The notes beneath the pieces are model-generated. The model saw only the letters and a list, made by a program, of their open reading frames with translations, had not been told where the DNA came from and searched no databases. From Lamellibrachia satsuma (taxonomy: Eukaryota; Annelida; Polychaeta; Sabellida; Siboglinidae), in NCBI GenBank assembly GCA_033239005.1, contig BSQZ01000035.1, positions 2,104,001 to 2,168,000 of the forward strand: a stretch of 64,000 bases of DNA, written 5' to 3'. Every line of letters begins with the position of its first letter. Position 1 is the stretch's first letter. A program made the translations under genes and the position numbers. This document shows, one piece after another, positions 10,601-22,600 of the stretch.

Positions 10601-13600
10601 TGTTCATCATGCAAGTATCGAATCAAATGACAAATTTATAGAGCGTTTGAATCATAAATACTTTTAATGCTAGGCAGATTTCCGACAAAACCTAGCAGAT
10701 TTTGATTGATGTTGGTATACTTAGTTGCCTTGATGCTCAATCTCCCTGAGTTGTTTTGTAATGATGTCATTAGCCTCTACCACTTTTTGTAAGTAACTAA
10801 AATGTGTTGTTTAACAAAAAACATACTATTTCTGTTTACCAATCACATACCCAGTTTAGTAGTATAAAATAAAAAGTAATTGCACTGTTTTATGCCATAT
10901 ATATCTTTATATCGGTCTGAAAAAAGTCATTTTATTTTGTCAGAATCTGGTAATTGGTTTTGTTAAGATTTTTGTTCTAATAATGACCCAGTGTCACAGT
11001 TTTGATGTTTATAACTGTCAATCAAAAGTGATGCAACCATGATATAATGTCGTCTTGTGACATCGACACAAGGTTAGTTTAATTTTGTAGATGACATCAG
11101 ACATGAATGCCTGTGCTGCACTGCTTATAAAGAATCTGCTGGGAGAAGTGGACAACAAGGCAGGGATTAGCATAGTCACGTAGGTCTTTCTTAGAAGGCT
11201 GGTATTGAATAATTTATTCTGGATGTTAAACATAATTACTGCAGTACAATCGTATGAACAACTGACAGATCAAAATAAGTTACAGTACCATTTCCTCCCA
11301 AATTCATACCACAGGCATTTGTAATCAATGGAGTCAAATTCTGATCTCGTATTAGAGACATCAGTAGTGGGACACATCAGTAGCTGTTCATGTAAACCAC
11401 AAAGTACTTAATGTAAACATATTTTATATTTCACTTTATCAGAAGAAAACGTATGCAACTATTCATAATAATAATCACCACAGGAACATTTGCTATGATC
11501 CCTTGATGATTATACATTTTTCTACAAACTACCTCATTGGTGGGATTTTAATTCAAAATACCTGTATGGGCCCATGTGTTTATTGATATCAATTTATTAC
11601 AAATTACATTTTGTTGATGTTTCAACAGTACCGTTTGGTACAATTGGCACCAAGTATTCTGTTAGTGTAGCTTTTAATTATCTCTATCCTCAGAAATGCA
11701 TTGGTTGTCAGTTTACTTTCCATGTTTCTCTGTGCCATCTAGATTCATGGGCGCCTTCGCAATGGACGTGATAGCCCGCACCGTCTTTGGTCTCCAGATC
11801 AACTCACAGCTCGAACCAGACTCTCCATTTGTCCTCCATGCCAAACAAGCCTTTGGAAGTCTCAAGAGATTCAATCCCTCCTTACTTCTTGGCAGTAGGT
11901 CCATTCAATTCCTTAGCTCTACGATGGACACAGCAGTCTGCAGGACCTTCTGGAACCCTAGTTAACCCTAGGAGCGATGAATGATAAATTTCCATGGTGT
12001 ACACAAGTTGGAATTATTCATAAGGGTGCTTTTAAAATATCATAAAATCGGTAATAATTATCGCACAAATGTAATTGAGGTATCATTTTGTTGCTAAAAA
12101 GACTCCTTATTATAATAAAATTAAAAAAACTACAGCACATAATCTTATCATGGGGATATTACTCTTTTGAATTTCATTAAAATAAGAAAGCAAAATGTTT
12201 TATATTCAACCTGCTACTAGATAATCACCGAGTGGATGTATGTCCCTATGTCCAATTAGAAAAATGTAGCCATACATATTAGCTACACAATAAAATAAAA
12301 ATTAATCAAATATGTTGAGAACTTTTATTTTTATAATTTTTTTTCCAACACCGGACTATGCAGATTCAGACAGGCCCATCGTTCCCGCGTCATTTACCAT
12401 GGTAGTGTGGGCTGTTGAAGCCGGCGGAAATTGTGATGGCAACTTGCTGATATTTAAATCAAAAAAGCCCACAGCATCGTTCTAACTGTCTGAACTAGTA
12501 TAATAATGTGATTCACTAATGCTGTCATTCAATTTGCCTAAACATTGGCGCGGAAACTTGAAATAATCTGACCTAAAGTGATCTGACACAGAATGAAGTG
12601 AGAAAAAAATGCATATTCATAAATAAAAACCTCAGACGGCCCAGACAACACATGTTTGTAACGACGATTGCTCATTTGCAGCATATAGGCCTCTCGCTCA
12701 TTTACATGTATTCGAATAGGCCAATCATAGAGCTTTCCAAAGGTGTAACGTGTTATATATTTAGATACTATGAATGGAAATGTAAATTTATTCTGCGGAG
12801 TGTAGTAAAAGCAGCCAAATATGGGCACCATCTATGTGATGTGTTTTGTAGGCTAGATTGTCATTAGCTATCATCGACTATGCTCATCAATAAATATGAA
12901 TCAGAACGATGAGTTTTCCAATGACACCATTTGTTCCCGTATGAGGTACTAGTGATGGAAACGAAAATTGTTCCTACAGAGTGATACCAAAATCGGCCAG
13001 AATGCTTTTTGCACTGATCGTGTAGGCCAAATTCGGCCCAGTGGTCACTCCCAGGGTTAAGATGCACTTTGTGCCCTCCATGGCTACCTACCAGGACCCT
13101 TGTTAAGGTGCACTGTATTGTAGGCACGGCCAATGGATGTCGTCCGGTTCCTGTCAGCATCTGTGCGTGTTCATTCATAACTTGCTAGGATTTTTGCCAC
13201 AAATTGCCTGAATATAGCTCACATTGTATGATTGGTAATGTTACTATCACAGAGATGCCAACCATTATGATTTGGGTGTAATCATTAATCATTTAGCCCT
13301 CCATTACGCTATTACGACATGTCAGTCAATAATTACTTTCCCCGTACCTTCCCTTGACAATATGACGATATTGTCAGCAGCCGTTGTTTTCCAGTCCTAA
13401 CCGACCTCTCACAGGCAACTACTAGCCAATCAGCGATCACACACTTTCCAATTAGCATATTTCTACTACAAATTATGTCAGGTTTACTACGCATTCATTC
13501 ATGCCAGCGCAGGAAATGGTCAGCAGGTTTCCAAAATGGCATTCGCGGCAGTGTTTTAGAAGTTGTTGTCATCGTCTTTATGCACGAATTATCGCAATAC

Positions 13601-16600
13601 ATTACGCTGATACACAACATCAGAGGTACATCAAGTTGATACTCTTATACAGTCAATACATGTTGTATCATTTATTTTAGATAACACTTCAGAAATACTA
13701 AGAAAACAAACTTTGAATCAAAATGTGATATGCGCGACAATTGTATCGTACTGACCGTTGTCATGATCACTCATCGAGTAGGGGAAGGCAGTGTTAGTTG
13801 AGCCAGTTTACCAACCCTGTTTGAATCAGCTATATATAATTATCTATGCATGCTAGATATATTATCTTGGTATAAAAATATCCACTAATAATCATAGTTT
13901 ATGTGAGTAAAAAGAAGTTTGACTTATGAATATGATTGTGCCCTACATATCAAAAAGAATGAAAAATGGCTCAACTAACACTGCCTTCCGCTATACCAGC
14001 GAAAATGTAAATGTGTGATGTGGTTGGACATGTTGGTTAAAATGTATATTCTATATTCCACACTCAGTTCTTGATAATGATGATTTTTATGGACATTTTG
14101 CTATTCGAATGAAAGCCTGTCATCTAATAATGAAACCATTTGATAAGTCATTATGAAATATAGATGTTTAGTGAAAATGAATAATATTTTTCTTTAAAAA
14201 TTTAATTTTGGACTACCCAAATTAGTGCTCAGATGATTCTTAAATGCATCACTTCCCTTACAACCTCCAATGGAAGTGGGAGAACCCCCATACACTCCCC
14301 AAATGGTAGTGGGAAAACCCCCATACACTCCCCCAATGGGAGTGGGGATACCCCCATACACTCCATCAATGGGAGTGGGGATACCCCCATACACTCCCTC
14401 AATGGGAGTGGGAAAACCCCCATACACTCCCCCAATGGGAGTGGGGATACCCCCATACACTCCTCCAATGGGAGTGGGGATAGCCCCATACACTCTCCCA
14501 ATGGGAGAGGGGATACCCCCATACACTCCCCAAATGGGAGTGGGGATACCCCCATACACTCCCGCAATGAGAGAGGGGATACCCCCATACACTCCCTCAT
14601 TGGGAGAGGGGATACCCCCATACACTCCCCCAATGGGAGAGGGGATACCCCTATACACTCCCCCAGTGGGAGAGGGGATACCCCCATACACTCCCCCCAA
14701 TGGGAGAGGGGATGCCCCCATACACTCCTCCACAAATGCCTTCAAAGTTTGCCATGACTGCCTTCATCAGTCACCATAGGGGCTTAGCCGTGACATCATT
14801 ACTCCAATTTATGGCTGAAAGATGGTATCTCTGCTATCAAGCAATAACTTTATTCCACTCCACTTTTGAAGCTAGTGAAACTGCATGTATCTACTTAATT
14901 AAATTGTGCTGTTTTCATTTGTAAATTATTATGTATTGTGTGAAGTAATGAGTTTCCATAGTATGAATACTTCAGTTGACAGGTGTTCTAATGCAATGTT
15001 GTTTCTGTCAACCAGTCATCTTCCCGTTCCTGAGGCCTGTGTTTCACAGGCTGAACTTGTCGACAGTCGACAGGTCTTCAGAGAAGTTCTTCTCCAAGGT
15101 CATAGAGGAAGCCATGCGGACACGGAAGGAAGGAAACAATGTAGGTGACCTGGCACTGTGTCAATGTGTCACTTGTGATATCATAGGTGACCTGGCACTA
15201 TGTCACTGGCTCACTTAGTACCAGGTCACCTAAGACATCACATGTCACTGTGTCATTTGTTACGTCTTAGGTGACCTGGCATGGTGTCACTTGTGATGTC
15301 TTAGGTGACCTGGCACAGTGTCACTTGTGACGTCTTTGGTGACCTGGCACTGTGTCATTATATCACTTGATAAGGTAACTTGGCACTGTTTCACTTGTGA
15401 CGTCTTGGGTAACCTGGCACTGTGTCACTTGTGATGTCTTAGGTGACCTGCCAGAATATCTTGCTTCTGTACAGCTTCACAAAGAGACAGGACGACTGCT
15501 GTTAATGACAAAGATAAAACTGAAAAGTTCATCGCAGAGATGAAACAGTGAGACAGTTTGACACTGTGTGGTGTTCTGTAGCACTGGGTGGTGTTCTGTA
15601 GGACCTGGGTGGTGTTCTGTAGGCGGTAAGTGTGTTCTGTAGGACCGGGTGTTTCTGTAACCTGTTCTGTAGGACCGGGTGGTGTTCTGTATGACCGGGT
15701 GGTGTTCTGTAGGACCGGGTGGTGTTCTGTAGGACCAGGTGGTGTTCTGTAGGACCGGGTGGTGTTCTGTATGACCGGGTGGTGTTCTGTATGACCAGGT
15801 GGTGTTCTGTAGGTCCGGGTGGTGTTCTGTAGGACCGGGTGGTGTTCTGTAGGACCAGGTAGTGTTCTGTAGGACCGGGTGGTGTTCTGTATGACCGGGT
15901 GGTGTTCTGTAGGACCGGGTGGTGTTCTGTATGACCGGGTGGTGTTCTGTAGGACCGAGTGGTGTTCTGTATGAACGGGTGGTGTTCTGTAGGACCGGGT
16001 GGACTTCCTGCAGCAGATGTTGAAGTGTAATGAAGCAGCGGAAGCAGCAGCCCAGGGAGACAAGGAGCATCTCGAGGCGAAGTCTGCAGAGGACGTCCCC
16101 AGGAAAGAACACATGAAAGGTCAATATATCAGTGACCATCAACACACTCGCTCCCTATCATCTAATTCCACAGGGTTATTGTGCCCACAACACTTGTTAA
16201 AACATTTTGAGACCGTGTCTTCTCTAAAGCAGAACTTGTGGTATGGAACAGTCTTCCTCACTGTCTCAGTCTGTTAATGTAACATCACTGTGTCCTTTAA
16301 GACAGTGCTGGGTAAAACCTGCGTACATCAATTAATTGTGGACATATATAGAGAAACAAAACTGTGTTGTAAAATGTTTTGAGCAGACCAAGGGTAAAGT
16401 ATGACATTATTATTTTGGTGAAGGATCTTTTTAATGGAAAAACATGCTCAGGACCTGATAATTTCTATCATAAAATTATGTTATGTACAAACACTATCTA
16501 TTCTAACACTTGACCTTCCTAATATGTCTTAATGATAGTTGACACATTCAAATTAAACAGATAATGATCAAATTATATGAAAAAAAAATTTTACATTGAA

Positions 16601-19600
16601 ACACGTTTGGGCAATCATGTTAGAATATATATAGTTTATACCAGACTTGTTGAGTCGAGTCACACCAAATACAATAATTATTAAGTACTTATTACGATTG
16701 GCTAATCCTGTGGCGAGGCAGCATCTGCCTAATTTTCCCAATAAAAATTACCGCAGACAAACCACAACAATTTTAGTGATTGGTGAACCTTGGTGTTGTT
16801 GGACTTGGAATTCAAAGAGATGACTCAAGACTGGACTTAGAGGTCATTGACTTGCGACATGACTTCACTGTTGGTGACTTGCCAACAAGTCTGGTTTATG
16901 CTAGTTGTGCAAGCACCAGGCATTTCGTATGCGAGAGTTGTAGCAACTGGGTGGACTTCGTCAAGTCCTGGGCTGAGGTTCAGGTTTAGTTTTAGTTTTG
17001 AGTGTAGGGATGTTCAAAGATGAAGGGACTAGAGGTGGAGATGGAACGGCTGAAACAGCTTGTTTTGGAATTGGTGGGAAGGGAAGAGGTGGGTTGTGCC
17101 AGTTGTTCCCGTAGGGGGACAGTGGATGATAAAGTGGGGGGAAGGTGATGAGAAAGATGCTAGGGAGAGCTCACCTCAGCCTGGGAGGAGGCTGAGAGGA
17201 GGTAAGGTGACAGGAGGTAGGGTGACAGGACGTAACGAGACGAGATGGAAGGAAACGGGACGGACTGAGATGGGAGGCAAGGTGACAAGAGGAAAGGCAA
17301 TGGGAGCGAAGGAGACAGAAAGGAGGGAGACAGGAGCAAAGACAATGGGAAGTAAGGCATCAGATAGCCAGGGAAAAGTGACATGTTGATAGGCGAGAGG
17401 GAGATGGACAACATGCTGCCAGGTGACACAACTGCAGGACAGAATGTGACGGAAGGGATCCGACGCAAGAGCTACTCTGAGGTATTTATAGAGAGGGTGA
17501 GGTGAGCAAGGATGTTTGTGGGGGACTCAATAGTTAGGAAGACTGATAGAGTGTTAAACAAGGGGGACAACATGGTGGTTTGCTTTCCAGGGGCAAAAAT
17601 AGGATGAAAAAAATCATGGGTCCTGGCAAGGGAGGATCTATTTTAGTACACAGGGACCTATAACACAGAGAGGGAGGTACAACTACCATAGTTAGGACAT
17701 ACTGGCAATTAGTCAGAACACTTAAGCAGACATGGGTTAAGCAGACAATTCTCTCAGGGATTTTACCAGTAATGGGATGCAGGAGGCATGGTTATCGAAA
17801 TTGCCGGAAGATGGCAATTAACATGCTAGTTCAGGCTCAGCAGCTATGTAGGGAAGAGGAAGTTGGATTTGTGGGAATGTTTTATTGGGAGGGCTGATAT
17901 GTTTATAAGGGAAGGGCTTTATCTAAGTGAAAATGATGCAGCAGTGTTTGCAGATGAACTCTCAGCAGCAGTCAACAGGTGCATGGATAGTATCAACAAT
18001 ATTTTCGGTAGCAAACATTGTTTAAACTAGAAATGCAGCGGGTTACTTAGAGGTGCCTCAAACAGGACAAGAGGCCACTGGTACACACAAAGCAGTAACA
18101 AAATGTCAGGAAAACATTGATGAAGTTGGTTATAAATGTGTGTGTTTAAATGCAAGGAGCATAGTAAATAAAAACGAATTAAACATTATGTTAGAAGACA
18201 TTGACCCTCACATAATTGGTATAATCAAATCATGGGCCGACGAAGACATATCAGGTGCTGAATTAGGACTGACAGGATACACAATGTTAAGGAGACTAGG
18301 AAGAATGGGAGGGGGAGTTATTTTATATTAAACATGATTACTTCTCAAGAAACGTTACGGATGTGTCATATGACATTGGTCATGTGACACAAGCTGGAGC
18401 AGGACTGGTGGGAGCTCCTGGCCAACATCTCGGTTCAATATAGGTTTCTCTCTGTGGATGTTAATCGCCTCTTTTATTTCCCTTCTGTGCCAGTTGTCAT
18501 GATCTAGAATTTCTAGTTAAGTTTCAAACTGGAAATCACAAGGATCAGTATTAGGACTTTTACTATTTTTAATATATATATATCAATGACTTGGACGACA
18601 ATATAACAAGTAACATACTGAAATTTGTGGATGACGCAAAAGTGTTTAGAAAAGTTAACACTGATGGCGATAAACAACATTTACAAAATGATCTAGACAG
18701 ATTAGAGAAATGGTATGAGAAATGGCAGATGTTCAATTTTGGAAAATGTAAATGCCTACATGCAGGACACAGGAACTTGGATGCAAACTATAAAATGGGA
18801 GATACTGTTTTGGATACTACTATAAAAGAAAAGGCCTTAGGAGTAGCAATAAGCACTGATATGAAAGTTTCAGAGCAGTGTGGAATTGCAGCTTCAAAGG
18901 TAAACAAATTCTTGGGTTGATTAGGAGAAACAACATACAAGGGAAAAAAGCTAATTATACCTCTGTATAAGGCAATAGTTAGACCTCATTTAACAAGATT
19001 TGCCATCCAAGCCAAAGGCCCAGATGGCAAGTGGACAAGGAAGCCATTGGCTTATGGAGAGTCCAACAATTTTCATCTACTTACAACCCGCCCTCCTGAG
19101 ATATGTGTCAACCTTGTTTTTAAACATATTCACGCTGCTAGCAGTTACACAATCTGTAGACAATTTGTTCCATTCATTTATTGTCCTCTGTGAGAACGAG
19201 TGCTTCCTGATGTCCAATCTACATTGATCCTTTACTAATTTTACCTCATGTCCTCTAGTTCTGCTATCCTTCTTGAGTGAGAAAAACATATTTCTATCAA
19301 TATTTTCATACCCATTCAATATCTTAAAAACTTCAATCTGATCTCTTAACCTCCTTGTCTCTAGAGTTGTTAAACCACATTCTTTCAGGCGTTCTTCATA
19401 ACTAAGGTCTCTAAGTTCTGGAATCATTTTAGTTGCTCTCCTTTGTATGCGTTCAAGCGTATCTATATCCTTCTTACGATATGGTCTCCATTCTTGTATA
19501 CAGTATTCTAAATGAGGTCTAACTATTGCTTTATAAAGAGGTATAATTAACTTTTTTCCCTTGTATGTTATGTTTCTTCTAATCAATCCAAGAATTTGAT

Positions 19601-22600
19601 TACCCTTTGAAGCTGCAATACCACACTGCTCTGAAACTTTCATATCAGCACTTATTGTAACTCCTAAGTCCTTTTCTTTTACAGTAGTACCAAGAACAGT
19701 ATCTCTCATTTTATAGTTTACATTCAAGTTCCCATGTCCTGTATGTAGGCATTTACATTTCCCAAAATTGAACAGCATCTGCCATTTCTCCGACCATTTC
19801 ACTAATCTGTCTAGATCGTTTTGTAAATGTTGTTTATCACCATCAGTATTAACCTTTCTAAACAGTTTTGTGTCATCCGCAAATTTCAGTACATTACTTG
19901 TTATACTATCGTCCAAGTCATTGATATATATTAAGAATAATATAGGTCCTAATACTGATCCTTGAGGTACCCCACTCAAAACCGATTTCCAATTTGAAAC
20001 TTCTCCATCTACTACAACTCGTTGTCTTCTGTCAGTCAGCCATTGTTCTATCCAGTCAGTTATGCTATCCTCGATACCATGGGCTTTAATTTAAGTAGTA
20101 ATCTTTGATGTGGCACTTTGTCAAAAGCTTTCTGAAAATCTAAGTAGATAATATCTACTGGCGATCCCACGTCTATCCACTTAGTGATTTCTTCCAAAAA
20201 ATATAACATATTTGTTAAGCATGACCTCGCTTTAAGGAATCCATGTTGAGATGAATTTAATAATTTATGCTTAACGAGGAAGTCCACCATATGGTCTTTA
20301 ATTAACCTTTCTAATAATTTACAAATCACTGACGTTAAACTCACTGGTCTGTAATTTTCTGACTTATTTCTCGAACCCTTTTTAAATAATGGTATAATGT
20401 AAACTTCGTCTGCTGAAGAAGACCGCGGGATGCGGTTGAAATATTCAGATCGAATACCAAGTTTCTTGAGAGGTAATCATGTTTAATATTGATAACTGAG
20501 AAACTGGATCATCTATCCATTCAAGGAGTTATTTTATATATTAAAGAATCTATTCAGACTTACAAAATAAAATTAGAAAGGGAAGTAGATTGCGACGAAG
20601 CTGTTTGGTGCAATATAGTTACAGGAAATTCAACATTAACTATTGGATTAGTTTACCAAAGTCCAAACATAAACGAAGAGGATAACACAAAAATACAAAA
20701 CGCTATAAAGCTAGGAAGTGAGTAAAGGGGAATATATCATAATGGGACATTTTAATCATGGACACATACAATGGAAATACTTGTTAAAAGAAGCTATTAG
20801 AAAATAGCATACAAGCAAGCTATGTGGAGGGTTTATAGGATGAAGACTATGCAAATTACAAAGAGCCTATTGATGCAGCTACAACTGAAATTAGAAAATC
20901 TATAAGAAGCTATGAGCAAAAAATAGCATGTAACATGGATACTTCAGTTCAGTGTTTATCAGAGAGGATATTAGGTCATTACCAGTTCCAGATGCTAAAT
21001 TTCAGGAGGCTAAATCTGACTATTTAGGGTCGTAATGTGTCGTAAAAGAAAAGGATTAGAAGTAACAATAAATGTAAATGCCTACATACAGGACATGGGA
21101 ACTTGGATGTAAACTATAAAATGGGAGATACTGTATTGGGTGCTACCATACTAAAAGAAAAGGACATAGGAGTTACAATAAGTGCTGAAATGAAAGTTTC
21201 AGAGCAGTGTGGTATTGCAGCTTCAAAGGGTAATCAAATTGTTGGATTGATGAGGAGAAATGTAACATACAAGAAAAAAGCTAATTATATCTCTATATAA
21301 AGCAGTAGTTAGGCCTTGTTTAGAATACTCTGTATAAGCTTGGAGACCCTATTGTAAGAAGGATATAGATAATATTAGATATGCTTGAATGAATACAGAG
21401 GAGAGCAACTAAAATGATTCCAGAACTGAGAGACCTTAGTTATGAAGAACGCCTAAAAGAATGTGGTTTTACAACCCCAGAGACAAGGAGGTTTAGGGGG
21501 AGGTCAAATTGAAGTTTTTAAGTTTTTATTGAACGGGTATGAAAATATTGATAGAAATATTTTTTTTACTCAAGAAAGATAGCAGAACTAGAGGACATGA
21601 GATAACATTAGTAAAGGATCAATGTAGGTTGGACATCAGGAAGTACTCATTCTGGGCCTTTGCCTTGGATGGCAATCTTGTTAAATCTTGTTATATCTAC
21701 TACCTAACATGATGTGACGATAAAAACTATCACACTTTATACCTTTAAAGATGTATTCTTAGTAAAGGTAAATTCTTATATAGCACGGTATCCAGTCTGT
21801 AGGAAAGCTCAAAATGCTTTACACTTCACCCCCTGTCAGACCGATTTATTCCATCACCAACTCGACTTCTCTGGGAAGCATTCTCAATGTATGGTTTGTC
21901 TTGTACGTGATGTAATGTATGGTTTGTCTTGAACCTGATGTAATGTATGGTTTGTCTTGTACGTGATGTAATGTATGGTTTGTCTTGTACGTTATGTAAT
22001 GTATGGTTTGTCTTGAACGTGATGTAATGTATGGTTTGTCTTGTACATGATGTAATGTATGGTTTGTCTTGTACCTGATACTCACAGAGGACAATAAATG
22101 AACGGAACAAATTATCTACAGATTGTGTAACTGCTAGCAGCATGAATATGTTTAAAAACAAGTTTGACATATATCTCAGGAGGGCGGGTTACACATAGAT
22201 GAAAATGTTTGACTCTAGATAAGCCAATGGCTTCCTTGTCCACTTCCTATCTGGGCCTTTGCCTTAGATAGCAATCTTGAAAAATCTTGTTAAATATACT
22301 ACATAACATGATGTGATGATAAAAACTATCACACTTTATACCTTTAAAGGTGTGTCCTTAATAAAGGTAAGTTCTTATATAGCGCAGTGTCTAGTCTGTA
22401 GGACCGCTCAAAATGCCTTACACTTCACCCCCTGTCAGGACCGATTCATTCCAACACCACCTCAACTTCTCTGGGAAGTATTCATAATGTATGGTTTTGT
22501 CTTGTATCTGATACAATATGTTTCTTACCCAACGTTGCAAACTTTTGATGCGTTCTCTTGTAGGTTTGACCCACACTCAGATACTGGCCAACTCAACATT

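Larger units (their letters stand above)
18329..20524 (-). mobile_element. Penelope-like element remnant with inverted terminal repeats and nested CR1
   Basis: Terminal inverted repeats at 18330-18353 ('aaacatgattacttctcaag') and 20461-20484 ('gtttcttgagaggtaatcat'). Just inside the left end (18350-18510) the reverse strand encodes '[20 protein letters not shown]' then '[15 protein letters not shown]', the C-terminus of a Penelope GIY-YIG endonuclease. Inside the right end (20401-20460) is 'ctgctgaagaagaccgcggg', typical of Penelope terminal sequence. GGAGTTATTTTATAT at 18314-18328 and 20525-20539 is a likely target duplication. The middle has been replaced by two CR1 fragments. Confidence 0.75.

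Noticed and set aside
11743..11965. Extending P450 exon 7 to the in-frame stop at 11965
   Set aside because: Similarity to P450s ends at 11894, where a good donor (gtaggt) lies, and exon 8 restores the family alignment in the right phase.
14194..14779. Long open frames on both strands with an 11-residue period
   Set aside because: They exist only because the 33-bp minisatellite unit is divisible by three and lacks stops. All frames are open and the region is intronic.
15425..16145. Reverse-strand frames of 220-230 codons with '[16 protein letters not shown]' repeats
   Set aside because: Artefact of the 20-bp array. The opposite strand carries the real exon 9.
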